Shown: piece by piece, positions 39,810 through 52,347 of the stretch | How the letters are laid out: each line of letters begins with the position of its first letter | How positions within the stretch are numbered: the stretch's first letter is position 1 | NCBI RefSeq assembly: GCF_025602895.1 | Contig: NW_026516371.1 | Span: 1 to 64,000, forward strand | Origin: Polychytrium aggregatum | Taxonomy: Eukaryota > Chytridiomycota > Chytridiomycetes > Polychytriales | Direction: 5' to 3' | DNA: 64,000 nucleotides | The notes under the pieces: model-generated | Told to the model about the DNA's origin: nothing | What the model saw: only the letters and a program-made list of their open reading frames with translations | The model's database searches: none | Program-made: the position numbers and the translations under genes

Positions 39810-42800
39810 ATGTATCCGTGCCCCGCCAACTCGACCATCTGGTTCTCTGACAGCCATGGCTTTCTCGTCGTCGACCAGTGCTTCGAACACAGGTGAGTCT
39901 TATGGTTTCGCGATGCATTCCATTTGTATTAGCATTGCCGCCCTGTCGTGGTAGCATCGCATTCAACCAGGACGGCACCGCATTCTATTCGCCCTGGCCG
40001 CTGCTACTTGGGATATGTCGTCGCTGTCGGTCGAGTCATTCCCTGACTGGCAAGTTATGATCACTGTCGCTTTCCCAGCTATGCCGTCGGCATCCTCCCG
40101 CTGGCCCTGATCGTCGTCGCTGTCCTCTGGGCCGCCAAGGACATTGTCCATCCCGCCGCCTCCTCGGACGGCTCCGACACCGCCCTCATCAACAGCGAAG
40201 ATGGATCCACCCGCAACCGCTACGGCGCCATCTCTGCCGCCGACCAGCCTGCTCCTCCCGCCGTCGTCGCCCAGAATCCGGCCCTCAAGTGGACCTGTCT
40301 GGCTATCCTCGTCCTCGAGCTGGCTGTCTCTGTCGCTACCATATTCCAGGACCTGAGCCAGTCTGGTTCTGGCTCCTTCGTCTTCTTTGGCTCGGCCGCC
40401 TGGGCTCTTGCATGGGTAAGCCATCGCAACAGCATTGCTCGTCTCCTCTCACTCTCTCGCCGGATGCCATGCTCAAGCCCTCGCCGGCATCGTGCTCTCC
40501 CACATCGACTGCATCATCCTTACATCGCCCGCTCATCCCGCCAGGCCATCGCAACCATCGTCTCTGCGGCCTCGACCGGTCCCGTCCCGGCCAGCATCCG
40601 CCCCAAGCTGAGCAGCCCCATCCAGCCCTTCGCCCTCGGCTGTGCCGTCCTCAAGGCTCTCCAGCTCCACAACACCCTGCTCAGCAACAGCGGCGATGCC
40701 GTCGCCCCGATCGTGCTCGCTGTTGTCCTGAGCACCATCCTGTTTGTGGCCAACTTTGCTCTGCGTCTGAGTCTGCGCGAGCAGGTCGAATCGCTGCACA
40801 TTGTGAAGCTCAAGGGCCCCAAGAACACCGAGGTGAGTGCAGATCCAATGTATCGAACGAACGCACGAACAGCTACATCTCTCTGGCACGCATGATGATT
40901 CCATGCCACCGCCATGGCATCGCTGGGTGCGGCTATTGCCCCGCTTGTTGCATCGATGGTGCTCTCGCAGGACTGACTCCATGTTCTACTACTCCCACAC
41001 ATGTGCGTGCTGTTGGCATTCCCATTTGCACCCACAGATGCTCCCTGCCCCCGAGCCCGAGTCCACCTGGTTCGAGAACCTGTTCTTTGTCTGGATGGAC
41101 GGCCCTCTCAGCCGCGGCTACAAAACCCCCCTGACCAAGAATGACCTCTTTGACCTGCTCGAGAGCGACAAGTCTGCCAGAGTCAACCGTGTCTACCGCG
41201 AGCAGTACAAGAACAAGCACAAAAGCCTCATCTCTGGCCTGTTCATGATGGAGTTGAGAATCTTTCTGATCCAGCTCGTTTTGGGCTTCTTTGTTGCCCT
41301 GCTTGTGTTCTCGCCGGCATACTGTCTGTACCAAATCATGAGCTACATCCAGAACCCGAACGGCCGTCCCATTACCGTTGGCTTCTTCTGGGTGTTCCTG
41401 GCTCTGTTCTTGGCAAACCTGAATGCGGTTGCCAACAACCAGGTAGGACACCGCCAGTCTCAACGCCGCATCGGCTCTGTTTGTCGCTGCTGCATGTCTT
41501 GCCTCTGTTTGGCTTGCTTGAACCCGCTATCTGGCACTATAACAGTCGCTGATCTGCTTGACGAATCTTTCCAGCTCAACTATACAGCTAGTAGCATTTA
41601 CTTTCAAGTTCGTGCTGTCCTGATCAACGAAATCTTCCAGAAATCTCTCCGCCGCATCTCTGCCAAGGGCAAATCCAAGAAGGACGAGGACCAGTCGACG
41701 GGCAAGCTCGTCTCGCTCATGTCCATGGACACCGAGAAGCTTGCCGAGGCCAGCCATTCGGCCGAGCTTGTCCTCACCACCTTCATGCAAATCGTCGTTG
41801 CGATCGGTGCACTGTACAGCTTCCTAGGCTGGTCGGCGTTGATCGGTCTCTCCATCATGGTCTTCACCATTCCCCTCACCAGCCTCATCACTACGAGACT
41901 CAACAAATCTTACGAGGCCCTCATGGAGAAGGCCGACAAACGCAACACCCGGACCCTCGAGGCTCTGCAGGCCATCCGCATCATCAAGTTCTTTGCCTGG
42001 GAGCCACAGTTCCTCAAGCGCATCGGCGAGACCCGTGATGTCGAACTCAGCGAGCTCCTCTCGTTCTTTGTTTCGCTTGGCATGAACGTCATGCTCTGGT
42101 CGTTTGTGCCGGTGATTGTTGCGGTTGTTACCTTCCTGAGCTACACCCTGATCGCTGGCCACGACATGGATGGTAAGCGATGCGCTCGCACCACCCATGG
42201 CCTCGGATGTCTGGTGCATGTTGCTCGGAGTATCTCCAATCGACTCGAAGCCGATTGAGTGAATATGTCTCAGCCTCCCACGCAATCTCCAGTCGCTGAT
42301 GTGTGCTGACCGCGCTGATGTCTCACTTTCGACTTGTGCATGTCTCCCATCCAGCCACCACGGCATTCACTTGCCTCAGTCTGTTCAACGCTCTCAAGTT
42401 CCCCCTCGCAGTTTTCCCTGACACACTTTCGGAGGCAAGTGCTCCTCGCATGGCACCGTTCTTGCCTGTTTATCCGTCGCCATCCTCTTACCCACAGGAC
42501 TGCCGCTGACACCCGTCTCCCCTCGCAGTTCTTCCAAATCTATGTCTCATCAGACCGTATCGAAAAGTTCCTGAACGAGCCCGAGCTCCAAAAGTTCTCC
42601 GACGACCTGCCCGTTTCTCACCCCACCGGCAACACCGAGCCCTGGACCGACCCTGTTGCCGTCGAGTTTGTCGATGCCTGGTTCGAGTGGCACCAGGCCA
42701 CTGCCGCTCCCGACAGCAAGTCGCCCCAGCTCCCCTGGCATAAGAGACTCGCCAACCTGTTCAAGAAGCAGTCGCAGCAGACCTCCGAGACCACGCCGCT

Positions 42801-45800
42801 CCTCGGCTCGGAGCAGCCGGCTTCTGGTGCGGACGACTCGTCCGAGCCCAAGTTTACCCTGCGCGGCCTCAAGATCAGCTTCCCTCTCGGCAAGCTCAGC
42901 ACCATCTGCGGCTCCACCGGCTCCGGCAAGTCCTCGATCATCCATGCCCTCCTCGGCGAAATGAAGTCGCTCCAGGGCAGCGCCAACCTGACCCGTCTCA
43001 CTCGCAGCCACCGCTCCAAGGGCGGCATCGCCTTTGTCGCCCAGACCGCCTGGCTCGCCAACGCCACGATCCGGGACAACATCCTGTTCGGCGAGCCCTA
43101 CGACCAGCTCCGATACGCCCGCGTGATCGAAGCCTGCGCCCTGTCCAAAGACCTTGCCTCCTTCGAGTCCGGAGACCTGACCGAGATCGGCGAGAAGGGC
43201 ATCAACCTGTCGGGCGGCCAGAAGCAGCGAGTCTCGCTCGCCCGCGCCGCGTACTCCCGGGCCCACTACATCCTGCTGGACGATCCGCTCTCAGCCGTCG
43301 ATGCGCCCACAGCCAAGCATCTCTTTGACAAGTGCATCACGGGCCTGCTCAAGGACCGCACCCGCATCCTCGTCACCCACGCCACCAGTCTGGCCCTTCC
43401 CGCCACCGACTACCTCGTCGTCATCAACCAGGGCCAGATCCTCGACCATGGCTCGGTCGCCGAGGTCTCCCAGAACCGCGAGGTCGAGACCATCATCGCC
43501 AAGGAGAACCTCGAGGCAGTCTCGCTCCAGCCCGAGTCCGACCCCGACGCTGGCGAGCTCGACGTCGACCTCACCGACGAGGAGCTCCTGAGCCGCAACT
43601 ACTCCAACGGCAAGACGCCCGAAGACGCCAAGAAGCTCATCGATGCCGAGGCTTCCAGAACCGGCGCAGTCCAGGGCAGCGTCTACTACTTCTATCTGAC
43701 TGCGGCAGGCGGCTTTGGTGTCATCGTCGCCTACCTCGGTATAATTCTTGTGCAGCGATCGGCCCAAGTGCTGGCCGACTACTGGCTCAAGGTCTGGGCC
43801 GATGCCTACAACCATGCCAACGAGCTCAACACGATGTTTGCCGTGACGCTCTCGGCCCCGCTGTCCCTCAGCTTCCTCAACCCAGTCTCAGGCAACGACA
43901 GCAACACCCTTGTCGATGGATCGTCCGGCCAGTCCGTCAATGTTGCCTACTATGTCCTTGTGTACGCCCTCATCAATTCGTGCGTCCTCTTTCTCATCAT
44001 CACCAACTTTGCCTATCGCAGCTGGGTTGGCTACAAGGCTGCCAAGAAGCTGCACGACCAGCTCATCACTCGCATCATGTATGCGCCGGTGCGCTGGTTC
44101 GATGTCACCCCGCTCGGCCGCATCACCAACCGCCTCTCCAAGGACATTGGAACCATCGACCGTAACCTGATCAACACATGCACAATGTTTTTCCTTATCC
44201 TAGCAAGCGCCATCACCACCCTCATCGTCATCGGCACCGTGACACCGATCTTCCTCGCCGTGATTCCCTTTGTTGCCTACATTTACTACAGGATTGCAAT
44301 CTACTACCTGGCTTCAAGTCGCGAGCTCAAGCGAATCCATAGTAACAGCCGCAGCCCCATCTACAGCACCTTCAGCGAGTGTCTCGTTGGCGTGTCGACC
44401 ATCCGCGCCTATGGACACGAGGCCCGGTTCATCGAGGACAACATGATCAAGGTCGATGAAAACAACAGGGCATATCGCATGCTAGGTCTTTCGAATCGCT
44501 GGCTGTCGGTCCGGATTGCCCTGATCACCTCGTTGATCACTTTCACTGCCGGTGTTGCCATCATTTGGTCCAAGGACCTGATCGGCGTGGGACTTGCCGG
44601 TCTCAGCTTGACCTGGGCAGCCACCATCGCAGAAAACTTGCTCTGGATTGTTCAGGTTCACTCGCAGATGGAGCTGGTAAGTGCCAGTGTTGAAGTGCGA
44701 CTGATATGGCAGTGGAGTCGATGCTCACATTGTCGCTCTGTTGTTCGATGCGGCTGTCGCTGTGACGGTTCGGGTGACCCACTTCGTCTCGCCTCACTCC
44801 CTTCGCTCCGTTTCACCATCGACAGAACATGAACTCGGTCGAGCGTGTGCACGAATACCTCGAGATTGACCAGGAAGCCCCCGCCGTCATCGAGACATCG
44901 CGTCCTCCTCCCGGCTGGCCTGCCAAGGGCCACGTCCAGCTCAACGGCGTTGTCGTCCGCTATGCCCCCGACCTGGATCCCGTCCTCCGCGGGGTGTCCT
45001 GCGAGTTCAAGGGCCGCACCAAGGTCGGCGTCGTGGGACGGACCGGCGCGGGCAAGTCCACGCTCACCCTGGCGCTGTTCCGCATCATGGAGCTCTCCGG
45101 CGGCAGCATTGTCATTGACGGCGTCGACATCTCCAAGATTGGGCTGCGCGACCTCCGCCAGAAGCTCACGATCATCCCGCAGGATCCCGTCCTGTTCACG
45201 GGCGACATCCGCAGCAACCTCGATCCCTTTGGCGAGCACTCGGACGACCGGCTCTGGTCGATCCTGGAGCGCGTGCGGTTCCTGAACACTCTGCAGGCCA
45301 AGCTGGACGGCAGTTCGTCGAGCGACAACCTGCCCGCGCAGACATCCGAGATCCAAGGCCAGACCCAAGTCCAGGGCCAGAACACCCGTGCCGCCGCCGA
45401 GGCGTCCGGGTTCTCCCTCGACACCTCTGTCTCCGAGGGCGGGTCCAACTTTAGCCAGGGCCAGCGCCAGCTGCTGTGCCTGGCCCGAGCGCTGCTCAAG
45501 GAGTCGGCCATCACCGTGCTGGACGAAGCCACGGCCTCGGTCGACAACGAGACCGACGCCTTCATCCAGGAGACGATCCGCGGATCCGAGTTTGCCAACT
45601 CGACGGTGGTGTGCATCGCCCACCGCCTCCGCACGATTGCCGACTACGACTCGGTGCTGGTCCTCAGCCACGGAGAGGTGGCCGAGTTTGGCACGCCCTT
45701 TGAGCTGATGCAGCGCGAGGACGGAGTCTTCCACAAGATGTGCCAGGACTCGGGCGAGTTTGAAGAACTCGAGAAGATGGCCCGAGCCCGGGATCAAGCC

Positions 45801-45815
45801 AAGAAGGCCCTCTGA
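39810..45815 (+). CDS. ABCC/MRP-type ABC transporter, eight exons
   Basis: Exons: 39810-39892, 40079-40415, 40545-40832, 41038-41442, 41575-42172, 42355-42434, 42529-44676, 44826-45815; all join in frame and give 1642 residues. It is a membrane exporter of the multidrug-resistance/YOR1-like class, probably moving conjugates or drugs from the cytosol. N-terminal membrane segments come first, then TMD1, NBD1 (Walker A GSTGSGKS near residue 725, LSGGQKQR near 824, Walker B LLDDP with Asp where the catalytic Glu sits), TMD2, and NBD2 (Walker A GRTGAGKS near 1384, FSQGQRQL, Walker B VLDEATASVD). The degenerate NBD1 with a normal NBD2 is typical of ABCC proteins. Start chosen at CCACCATGT because only this frame joins exon 2. 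Exon 6 ends at a GC donor. The third exon start is the least certain junction. The substrate cannot be inferred. Confidence 0.93.
42435..42528 (+). other. GC-AG intron of the ABC transporter gene
   Basis: A 94-bp intron with donor GAG|GCAAGT and acceptor CTCGCAG. Frame continuity (LAVFPDTLSE then FFQIYVSSDR) supports it, and no GT donor nearby preserves the frame. Confidence 0.75.
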
Positions 45816-46872
45816 GCCCGCCCTCATCCCGGCCAGTGTGCTGGTCAACAACAATCCGAGCGGGTGCCCAGCTGCTGTGATTTGCGATTTCTGTTTTGTT
45901 ATTGTGTTGGGATACCGGACTGGTTGGAGCACTGTGCCTATTGGACACCGATGTGCTTGTGTGGTTGACTGCTTGTGAGTGATTGGATGTTTCAGTGTGC
46001 CGTTCTGGTGGAATGGGGTGGTGTTTTGGTAGATTCGATCGCTCGACTGAGAGCTCTATCAAATGAGAGTCTTTGTGACATCTATGATATTTCTTATGTT
46101 CATTCAAATCAGAATGCCCCATGAATGATAATAAACAACCGACTTGGCGACGACATCCCAGATTGTTTCGTGGATGTGTGCCTGAGAGTCCCCAAACGAC
46201 CCGGCACCGCAATCGCACTCACGCTGTCCGCTAATCGAGTGAGATCGAATGGTGCAAGTGTCGCTCGTTCAAAGTATCGGCAATCACAGCCATCGGAATG
46301 ATGCTGGATTGCTGCTAGGCTGGGACGAGACATCCTGGACCTGGGTCGATGGGCTGCTTGCTCTGGCCATCCAGAGAACACTCGTCAAACCATGAACGGG
46401 ACACCAGAGCCCGACAATATCGAGTTGACCCGATCGATACCACAATATCGGCCATGGGAGGGATGGCTTCTGTTCCTGGGGTCGAGGATGTGTTGACTCG
46501 TGCAGCATTGCGACACGATTGGACTCGGGAAACAGATCCAAGACACATCGGCCAGGAACAGGATGCATATGATGCCTTCCAGGATGTGATTTGGAGTGAT
46601 ATAGTGATAGAATGATGGAGTGATGGAATGATGGAATGTGTGGGAATGATGGAGTGATGGAATGTGTGGGAATGATGGAGTGATGGGATGTGTGGGAATG
46701 ATGATGAACACAAGCAATCGATCCATGGATCCAACCATGTTCCTGGCTTGGTGGCTGTGCCACTCTCATTCCATTCCACCCATCTCGTCTCGTCTCGTCT
46801 CATCTCATATCATCTTCTCAGCATCATCTTTGAACTCTCATCACATCCCACTCAATCCACACATTGTCCATC
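45816..46872. other. Intergenic region with short tandem repeat
   Basis: About 1.06 kb with no convincing gene. AATAAA occurs near 46130. Roughly 46608-46702 is a tandem array of units built from GAATGATGGAGTGATGG and GAATGTGTGG, with three copies of the latter. A (GTCTC)n-like stretch near 46787-46806 precedes the next gene. Confidence 0.65.
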
Positions 46873-48393
46873 ATGGCTGCCAGTGTCCATCATTCAGCCA
46901 ACATGGCTCGACCGGCCATCAACGAGCACATCCCAGATATCTTCACCATCATCTGCTGCAACGACAGCTTCCAACTCGCACTCGATCACAACACCATCAA
47001 GACTCTCCTCCGAGTGTGCAAGCGGGCCCGGCCTCTCCTGAGCTCCAAGCTGCCTCGCTTCTACAACTGGTGTCAGAGTATGGAGCTCCTCAATCCAGAT
47101 GGACAGTTGCGGATCGGTCTCACTCTGAGCGACGAGATTGCCATATCGCTGTACTGCGATGATCAAGCCACAACTGACCGATCCTGGCTCGAAGATCAAG
47201 CCGATAAGGGCAATGCTGCTGCGTCGTATTTCCTGGCCCGGATCCTCCAAAGCAAAGTCTCCCGACGACAGACCGATGACTCTCCCGACTGGGACACCAT
47301 CCACCAGCAAATCACCACTCTCCTGCAAACGGCCGCAGACAACAACCACCCCGTGGCCCAGTTCCATCTGGCCGAATGCTATTACCAATGTCTCGGAGTC
47401 GACCAGGACCATGCCAGGGCTGCCGAGCTGTATCGCCAGGCAGCCATCCAAGGATATCCGCGAGCTCAAGTCGCATTCGGTCGATGTTATGAGTCAGGCG
47501 AAGGTGTCGATCAAAGCTTTGACTCAGCCATTGAGTGGTATTCCAAGGCTGCAGATCAAGGCAGCGAGGATGGTCGACTCCATATCGTGTTCCTCCGAGC
47601 CTGGTTCTCGTTCATCGGCCATGGTGTCGAACAGAGCGACGCCGATGCCTTCCACCACTGGCAGGAAGTGAGCACCCTGTCCACCGACCCGGTCCTCAAA
47701 CTCATCGCCACCCACATGCTCGGGTGGATGCACTACCTTGGCCGAGGCACCATGCGCAACAAGCAGAAGGGCGTCAAGCTCATCCGAGAAACCAAGTCCG
47801 ATGATTTTAAGCTCGGAGAGGACGAGTGTCTGGCAGCGTATTGGAACGACACCAAGTCCGACTCACCCATATCCCGCAAGTTCTTCGATCTGTGCCAGCT
47901 CGGATCCGATCGAGACTGGCTCTGCAGATATCTGATGGCCGTGTGTGTGTTCCAAGGATTCGGAACCACCGAGGACGAGAAGAAGGCAGCTGGCATATTC
48001 GAGCAACTCGCCGCTGAAGGTCACAGCGATAGCCAATTGCGGATCGGAGGGTGCTACTACTGGGGTCGCGGAGTGTTGGTAGACAGCCAGAAGTCATTCG
48101 AGTGGTATAGCAAGTCGGCCGACCGAGGCAATTCGTATGGACAGTGGTGGGTTGGTGTGTGCTATTCCAACGGATACGGAACCGCCAAGGATGTTGCCAA
48201 GGCAGTAGAGTGGTATCGCCGGTCGGCCGAGCAAGGAAATCGATACGGACAGTGCTGGATCGGTTTCCGCAGCGAGATGGGCTATGGTGTCCCTGAGAAC
48301 GTCGACACTGCCGCCTTTTGGTATCGCAAGTCAGCCAACCAGGGTTACGATTGGGCCATGGACAGCCTTAAGGACATCGACCAGTGGCCCTGA
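46873..48393 (+). CDS. Sel1-repeat (TPR-like) protein
   Basis: A single-exon, 506-residue protein. The ATG at 46873 was taken; an upstream TTG only extends the open frame. The first 70 or so residues look like a short F-box-like helical segment (INEHIPDIFTII to LRVCKRARP). Then Sel1 repeats follow: AQFHLAECYYQCLGVDQD, AQVAFGRCYESGEGVDQS, a divergent middle set, and a clear C-terminal run including LRIGGCYYWGRGV and WVGVCYSNGYGTAKD with the spaced A..WY.(R/K)SA motif. Sel1 proteins act as scaffolds in signalling or ER-associated degradation. No signal peptide is evident, so a cytosolic role is more likely; the partner is unknown. Confidence 0.88.
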   Translation: MAASVHHSANMARPAINEHIPDIFTIICCNDSFQLALDHNTIKTLLRVCKRARPLLSSKLPRFYNWCQSMELLNPDGQLRIGLTLSDEIAISLYCDDQATTDRSWLEDQADKGNAAASYFLARILQSKVSRRQTDDSPDWDTIHQQITTLLQTAADNNHPVAQFHLAECYYQCLGVDQDHARAAELYRQAAIQGYPRAQVAFGRCYESGEGVDQSFDSAIEWYSKAADQGSEDGRLHIVFLRAWFSFIGHGVEQSDADAFHHWQEVSTLSTDPVLKLIATHMLGWMHYLGRGTMRNKQKGVKLIRETKSDDFKLGEDECLAAYWNDTKSDSPISRKFFDLCQLGSDRDWLCRYLMAVCVFQGFGTTEDEKKAAGIFEQLAAEGHSDSQLRIGGCYYWGRGVLVDSQKSFEWYSKSADRGNSYGQWWVGVCYSNGYGTAKDVAKAVEWYRRSAEQGNRYGQCWIGFRSEMGYGVPENVDTAAFWYRKSANQGYDWAMDSLKDIDQWP

Positions 48394-48754
48394 TCCCCGA
48401 GTCCCTCCCGAGTGCAACTTCTAACGCTCAAGTCACTCCAGCCAAACATGCAACCAGAGCAGCCGAGCAGCCACGCCGTTTTCACCATCCCAGCAACCAC
48501 GGTCCCAAACAGCAGACTTGCGGGACGGTACCATGTGGCAGCAGCAGTTCTCGAGGGGCACTGTATTTGACATTCAATATATCACGATATACAAAGTGAT
48601 GCTGTCCCATGAGCGGTGGCTCAGGTTGGCAGATCATGAAACACCGACCAATTTCCCGAATCTGCATGGAGACACGCGGCACTCGATCTGAAGCCATACT
48701 TGCGCGAATGTATTTGCATGACCCAGATCACCATCGCCACGTCGCTGTGGGTAT
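48394..48754. other. Convergent 3' spacer
   Basis: A 361-bp spacer between the Sel1 gene (+) and the cyclic-nucleotide-binding gene (-). It holds no gene that I can support; it should contain both 3' UTRs. Confidence 0.6.
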
Positions 48755-51332
48755 CTAGCACCGCCGATATCCTCCCAGAGTCGCCCGACGTCGACTGAGG
48801 TCACCGAGAGGAAGGGCCGGGGAGAGGTCAGGGAGGCGCTCCGTCTTGGGCTCGCTGTCGGCGAGGGTCGAGAGGTCGGGCAGCAGATCTTTCCTGAGAT
48901 TCCGCTTGGCAATCTCCTTGTTCTTCTGCAGACAGTATGTCTCCTCGATCAGGGCTATCTGTGCCTCTGACTCAGCGTGCTGGTCAGTCAGACGAGCACG
49001 GAGCTCGGCACCCTCTTCCCCGTCATATATGTCGGACTGGTCCCACAGGTCGGTTGAAGATATGTGAAGCAGTACCATCCGAGGCTGGGTGAGAACGTGC
49101 ACCGTACTGAGACACCCTCGTTCGCCTAGCCCGGCTTCGTGCTGCCGAGGCAAGACTCTTTGCCAGCATGCTCACCAGTTTGATCTTGAGGTACTCGCCC
49201 TTCATTGCAGCGACAAACGAAACGTCTGTGGGCGCATGGATGTCCGGCGAGATATACGGAAAGGAGTCGCCCGATTTGAGAGATCGGATGCTGAGCAGCT
49301 TCTCCTTGACATGGTCCGAGTTCCTGTACAGCGACTGATATTCATCGCTGCGAAGCCTGACCAGCTGGTAGTTGTCGTCGTGGCGAGTGAGATATATGAC
49401 CTTGATGACGTCGACGGTTCCTGTGAGAATGATGTACAGATACCGGATGGGGTCGCCTGTGGGGTCGCAAGATCGACGCCGATGGTCAGGGCCGTGCATC
49501 GAATCGACGTCATGCACTGCCATCTGTGCATCGCAAAGGTCTAGGAAGCGGAGAGCCATCGCCAGAACAATCAGCACCTTGGGTCAAAACAACTTGCTTG
49601 GCATCGACAAAGACGGTCTCGCATGCTTGGGCGAAAAACGACATGGTCCTCCACGAGCATCCGCTGAACAACGGCAGTGTCCGGAAGAGCTCGATGATGA
49701 GATCGGCCTTTTTGACCGCATGACCCTCGATGTCCATGATCTCCAGAAAGTCGTCGCCCCCAATGCGCATCATGGCACAGTCGGATTGGCAAGCGATGGT
49801 GTTTGGGCGTCTGCGGACCTACAGGAGAATCGTGTGATATGTGACGTGTACTTGACACAACTGATATGTGGACAAGCTTCGAGTAGTGGCGGTGTATGGT
49901 GGTACATGATGGTGCATGGTGGTGCATGAACTTGTCATGTGGCGACTTACCGTCTTGTCCTCGACCGAGAATTCGGTCTCGCCGATCATGTCGCCGGGTC
50001 GGAAGAAGTCTTTGTTGTCGGCTCCGGCAACCTTGCACTGTGGTCCAAGCATCAGTATCAACTACGACAGCAGCATGACTCACTTCGCACCGCACCCATT
50101 TCCCACCCGAGCCACGCCAGCCATCCGCATACCTGTCCCTTGATCAACAGATAACAGCCTTCGGCGCGATGGCCCTTGCGAAACAGCACCGTCCCAGACG
50201 TGTGCATTTCAAGCGTCATCCGGGCAATCAGCATTTCCCTGATCTCGTCCGTGAACCGCATAGTCCATCCTGGAACGGCATTGAGAGTGTTTTTGAGCTT
50301 CTTCCAGTCCTCGTTTGTCCATGTAAACTGGGGCCGCGCAAACAGCGCTCGGACCTCCATCGAGAGCACCGTGCTTTCCCACATTCCCGATAACCCATGG
50401 CAGACTTCGGCGCCGTCATGTTGGAGCGAGCACTTGAATGCCCGGGCAGTGAGCCATATTATGATGGCTCGCCGCACAGCCGCCTTGAACTTTTTGATTG
50501 TCGCCGAGGATCGCTGGCTGCCCGTGATGGATAGCTGCAGGTACTGACGAATGGACATGCCGAGGCTCTGGAGGCGGGATGATATTGTCGGCTTGGGTGC
50601 GGTGGTCAGTTCCAGGAGGTCAGTGACGATGGACTTTCTCCTCGGCAGGACGCTATCCTCGCTGGATGAGGGTCTCTTGGCTGCATCGATGAGGCACGAG
50701 ATATCGTCATCCGAGGTCAGCGTTTCAGCATATTTCTTGAGCTTGACGAGCAGTCGTTGCTCGAGATTCATGGAGTCATCGTCGCCAACTGTCTTGGATC
50801 GTACTTTCAAGTGGCTTGGCCGTCTTTCTTCTGCCAGCACCGAACGTTGACTCGCCTCAAGAGTTGTCTGCGAGCTCCGTGAGGCTATAGCCGATGCACG
50901 GCGAGACACCTCCGGAGCAAGAGGCACTATTAGCCCCTCATGAACGGGAGTGGCGATGCCACTTGCCCGTCGTCGGGGGGTGCGCTGTGGGCTTGGAGTC
51001 CCGGTGTCGGGGTCCAGAACAGCACTATCGCTGCGGGTACGGATCCTTGGCTGGCTGGGATGCAGCAGCTCGGCTTCGGCCTTGACGATCCCAAGGGACG
51101 TGCGTCGGAATGCAGCCCTCGGTAGCGTCGCCGGAGAGGCTGGAGAGGCTGGGGGATGGATCATCAACGAAAGACGCCGGCTCGGATTGATCTCGGGAAG
51201 CTTGTCGACACTGTTCGTGGTTTGGTACAGATTTGAGTCGGGGACATCTGGGTGGTTCCTGTCATATATCTGCTTGAGCGAGTTTGACCTGGTGGACAGA
51301 GTGGACAGAGTGCGCGGCGACGAAGGATCCAT
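48755..51332 (-). CDS. Protein with two cyclic-nucleotide-binding domains (CNBD2-like), five exons
   Basis: Exons on the minus strand: 51332-50133, 50061-49951, 49818-49578, 49456-49176, 49084-48755; they join in frame to 720 residues. The first 300 residues are Ser/Arg/Pro-rich and look disordered. A conserved block (FTWTNEDWKKLKNTL) leads into a first cNMP-binding fold (VLFRKGHRAEGCYLLIKGQ, PGDMIGETEFSVEDKT) and a second (LFSGCSWRTMSFFAQAC, VVLTQGDPIRYLYIILTG). There are no channel membrane segments and no kinase domain. The layout resembles animal CNBD2, a sperm-flagellum protein, which would fit a zoospore-forming fungus. The first fold has a phosphate-cassette-like GE and Arg (RRRPNT), but whether it binds cAMP is open. 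The last 110 residues are charged and helical. Confidence 0.85.
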
Positions 51333-52347
51333 TGTGGTTGCTGGTGGTCACCAACAAACTGGTCTGGTCGAGGTGGCTGGCAGTTTGTTCTTCGCAGCAG
51401 TGAGAGCTGGGTTACTTCTGCTCGACTGTTCCGTCGAGTTTGTCCGTGCTGATCAGTGCGACTCGATATTTGGGCAAAGTCGATCGCTCGGTGCCAGAGT
51501 CCAAGAGGCTATTGATGGCATCTACCGATTAGTCGATATCAACCAGCGGAGGTGCACGAGACTCCGTGGTGCTGCTGCAATAGAAACGCTGACTATATCA
51601 GACGGAGCGACAGGCACCCCGAAGCACCTGAACGAGGCGGCAGAATCGAAAGTGACTGGAGAAACGCAAGAGTGTGTACCAGATCGATGCCAGCAGGACC
51701 AACTGCGAACATCGGCGGTCGATCAGCGTATGGCGCAAACTTGGCCGCTCTCCGAGAGCTCGTTGAGAAGAGGCGCCTGGCTCGGCATCCCAATACGAAG
51801 CAATCTTTGAGCAGTGTAGTTTGTTGGTCGCTGACTCTCGATTGGTTGTCGGCCGCGAGTACTTTGCCCAGTGTACCAGCCATATACCCGCAGGCGGCTT
51901 CCCATCGACCACTTGCCCGTAACAATCATTTGGGGCTCGTGCAGGCAGGACGGTTGTTCCGAGCTACACAATCGGATTGCATCGGTGCGGACAGCCGAGT
52001 AATTCAGAGTCACTGTTCCTCCGATATGCAGCCACTGTCCCTCCGAAATGGAGTCATTGGGCTCTAGCGCATTCTTCCGGCGCAGTGAGCTCGATCATCA
52101 GCCGTGATTGGACTATTGGTCAACTCACTGCCAAGCTGCAGCCGACTTGCCAGTGGACAGACTGGAACACACCAAGCTACAATACGAGAATTGCTCGCTG
52201 GACAACAACATCCCCAACTCAGGTTTCGAGAGTCGCAGATTCGTTTACATCGAGTCCGCACACTACAGCCACTCACTGCGGCCGATCCTATGTATCCAGC
52301 ACAGTGAAACTCTCCCTCGGGATCGAGTAAATCAACAGTTTTCAGGT
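51333..52347. other. Intergenic region
   Basis: About 1 kb between two minus-strand genes. Short open frames on both strands show no domain and overlap one another; I see no gene, RNA or repeat that I can support. The promoter of the cyclic-nucleotide-binding gene should lie next to 51333. Confidence 0.55.

Noticed and set aside
39856-39892. ATG at 39856 as the start of the ABC transporter
   Set aside because: Its frame runs into a stop after splicing to exon 2; the ATG at 39810 gives a continuous frame.
50950-51810. 286-codon + strand open frame overlapping the cyclic-nucleotide-binding gene start
   Set aside because: It is antisense to a well-supported exon, starts without context and has no domain.
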